This document shows, one piece after another, positions 62,230-64,000 of a DNA stretch of 64,000 nucleotides. How positions within the stretch are numbered: the first letter of the stretch is position 1; the number at the start of each line of letters is the position of its first letter. The position numbers and the translations under genes were made by a program. The DNA is from Trogon surrucura (taxonomy: Eukaryota; Chordata; Aves; Trogoniformes; Trogonidae): NCBI GenBank assembly GCA_020746105.1, contig CM036617.1, forward strand, positions 175,302,412 to 175,366,411, in the 5' to 3' direction. The notes below the pieces were generated by a model. The model had not been told where the DNA came from and did no database searches. It worked only from the letters and a program-made list of their open reading frames with translations.

Positions 62230-62980
62230 CTACAATTTATATACCCTCCCCTTCCACCTGAGTCTGCCCAGCAGATCGCTGGTTAACCATGCAGGTCTCC
62301 TGGATCTCTTTCTTGATTTCCTACCTGTTGGGATGCACTGATCCTGAGCCTGGAAGAAGTGGCCTTTGAATATTGACCAACTCTCTTGGGCCCCTTTACC
62401 TTCCAATTCCCTGTCCCATAGGGTTTCCCCTAGCAATTGCTTAAAAAAGCCAAAGCTGGCCCTGCTGAAGTCCAGAGTTGCGATCCTGCTTAGTATTCTG
62501 TTCTTATCGCACAAGATCCTGAACTCTACCCTCTCATGGTCGCTTCACCTAAGATTGCCCTCAATCTTCACTGCTTCAACCAGACCTTCCTTGTTGTTGA
62601 GCTCAAGGTCCAGCAGTTCTCCTCTCCTGGTCAGCTTATTCACCATTTACATCAATAAGCTATCGTTTGTGCACTGGAGGAACCTCCTGGACTGAGGATA
62701 GCTGGCTACATGGGACTTCCAGCAAACATCTGGGTAGTTGAAATCCCCCATGAGAACCAGGGCCTGGGATTGAGAGGCTGCTGACAGCTGCCTGTAAAAG
62801 GCCTCATCAACTTCCTCCTCCTGATCAGGTGGTCTATAGTAGACACCCACCACCGTATCACCTAAGCTAGCCTGCCCCTTAATTCTTACCCACAAACTCT
62901 CTACTTGCTCCTTATTTGCCTCTGGATAGATCTTGATACATTCCTGTTTCTCTCTCATGTAAGAAACAACTCCACCACCT
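62230..62980 (-). pseudogene. CR1 ORF2 endonuclease and linker with three in-frame stops
   Basis: One phase carries the 3' two-thirds of the endonuclease and the linker. Seen in order: GGGVVSYMREKQECIKIYPE, VVGVYYRPPDQEEEVDEAFY, ALVLMGDFNYPDVCW (DFN of the active site), a TAA at 62647-62649, ELLDLELNNKEGLVEAV, a TGA at 62545-62547 directly before SDHERVEFRIL (SDH at 62536-62544), then the linker to TAG at 62230-62232. Phase is kept across all three stops, so they are point changes, not frameshifts. DFN and SDH both survive. A frameshift near 62160 separates this part from the reverse transcriptase frame. The N-terminal third of the domain is lost by truncation. Confidence 0.92.
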
Positions 62981-62982
62981 CA

Positions 62983-64000
62983 CAGAGATAAATATGCAAG
63001 CACAGTACATAGAGATATTCATCATACCCAAGTGAAATATATTTCCATACCTCAAATGAATAGTCTGATTTGCAATAAAGCCCTATATTGAATTTTTAAA
63101 AAAATTTACTTTTATTACAGTGTATCTGTTCTTCATCTTGGATCCAAGTAAATAAATTGGTCGAAATAAGTGAACAGTGATGGAAGATCTTTTAACAGCT
63201 TTCAGACAAAGTACTTTATATATGGAAAATTCTAAGAAGTGATTTAAGGTTTCCTTTAACAGGGTTTGAGGATGGTTTTTCCTCTGGAATATGACGTAAG
63301 ATGTCAGAGCCTGAAAGCTTGACATTTGGTTGTTTTGTTTCAAGTTTTTCTATTTCTCCATCTGCCAAAGGGAGAGGAAAATACTTATATTCTTTCTGTC
63401 ATCTTGCAGCCTTTCTGTAATCACAGAAATCTTTTTCAGATTTTTTTTCAGGCTTTCTGTTGTAATCTGGAAATTTATATTTCAAGTCAAATGAATTATA
63501 AATCCTGTCAGCTTGCTCAACTAAAAGGCAAATTTGATATTTATGTATGTATCATTTTTAACTCCCTGAGCAACAACAACAAAAAAGAAAGTTCTTAAGT
63601 TTTTTTTTCACAACAGTTTTACACTTCTTAACTAGCTGTCTATCAGTGTGAAACATTCTGTCAAGTACAAATAAATTAGAATACATTTACTAAAGCTGGC
63701 AGAAAACTTGACATTGTAAATCAGTACTTGGGGAATAGCATAGTACAAGGTCACCTTCCAGCAGAGGTTGACTGTGTCTTTATGTGGAATAAGTTTCCTT
63801 TTCCATTAAATTAAAGGTAGAAAATCAAATGAATATAAAGAGAAACAAAAAAGTCATCAGTGTAGAGTGCAGATTTAGATTAAATTTGAATTCATAAAGA
63901 CTTTTTCTTCCTATATTAACAAGTAAAAAAATCAGGTTAGGATTTTTATTTACCACAACTGCTTGAAGTCTGATTACTTTTTTTATTTAACAAGGTAATT
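62983..64000. other. AT-rich non-coding stretch to window end
   Basis: No gene or recognisable repeat. Frames are under 91 codons. T-runs lie near 63441-63448 and 63600-63610. Confidence 0.6.

Larger units (their letters stand above)
60306..62982 (-). mobile_element. CR1 LINE, 2.7-kb copy, the most complete in the window
   Basis: The element reads on the minus strand from about 62982 (inside the endonuclease, GGGVVSYMREKQE) through linker, reverse transcriptase, C-terminal tail, a short 3' UTR and tandem ATTCTGTG octamers at 60306-60330. ORF1 and the start of ORF2 are lost by 5' truncation. The last 800 bp are very similar to the 27.1-kb copy in the opposite direction. Lesions in ORF2 are few: TAA at 62647-62649, TGA at 62545-62547, TAG at 62230-62232 and one frameshift near 62160. 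The element is therefore relatively young, but it cannot make an endonuclease-reverse transcriptase protein in one piece. Confidence 0.96.

Overview
The window looks like nuclear DNA from a bird. It is AT-rich, with no bacterial-style gene layout and no long host reading frame. The diagnosis rests on repeats: several copies of the CR1 retrotransposon (a chicken-repeat-1 type LINE), each with the typical CR1 3' end of tandem ATTCTATG/ATTCTGTG octamers, plus several LTRs that resemble avian endogenous retrovirus LTRs. I could not establish the species, and I found no complete host gene, tRNA, rRNA, CRISPR array or bacterial element. The stretch is most likely intergenic DNA or the inside of a very large intron.

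Layout. 1-2640 is plain AT-rich DNA, followed by a minus-strand LTR-like block near 2.64-3.31 kb. 3.3-16.4 kb is mostly unique, with one 60-bp CR1 tail at 9.63 kb. A short LTR-like element lies at 16426-16787. 16.8-27.1 kb is unique and contains a near-perfect hairpin at 21.46 kb. A 5'-truncated plus-strand CR1 with a clean 222-codon reading frame lies at 27131-27909. 27.9-36.4 kb is unique.

36.4-42.9 kb is a dense pile-up of insertions: an LTR near 36.4-36.9 kb, a 789-bp solo LTR with a perfect 5-bp target duplication at 38131-38919, a CR1 tail 40 bp beyond it, a CR1 endonuclease piece at 39548-40196, another LTR near 41.05-41.95 kb with tandem duplications, and a CR1 reverse-transcriptase piece at about 41998-42892.

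42.9-60.3 kb is again mostly unique. It is broken by a CR1 tail at 48174-48524, an LTR at about 53909-54511 and an internally deleted CR1 at 56011-56680. The main element is a 2.7-kb minus-strand CR1 at 60306-62982. Its 583-codon reverse transcriptase frame is open and has intact catalytic motifs, while its endonuclease part carries two stop codons, followed by a third stop and a frameshift in the linker.

How the parts relate. The CR1 elements encode, or once encoded, an ORF2 protein (endonuclease followed by reverse transcriptase) that copies the element's RNA at a nicked target site. All copies here are 5'-truncated or broken, so none can move on its own. The LTRs have no recognisable gag, pol or env sequence beside them, so they look like solo LTRs left by recombination. 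Two stretches with splice-like borders (12.17-12.31 kb and 46.4-46.8 kb) are recorded as weak candidate exons only. I saw no undescribed system that the sequence supports. The most informative observations concern repeat structure and relative age.
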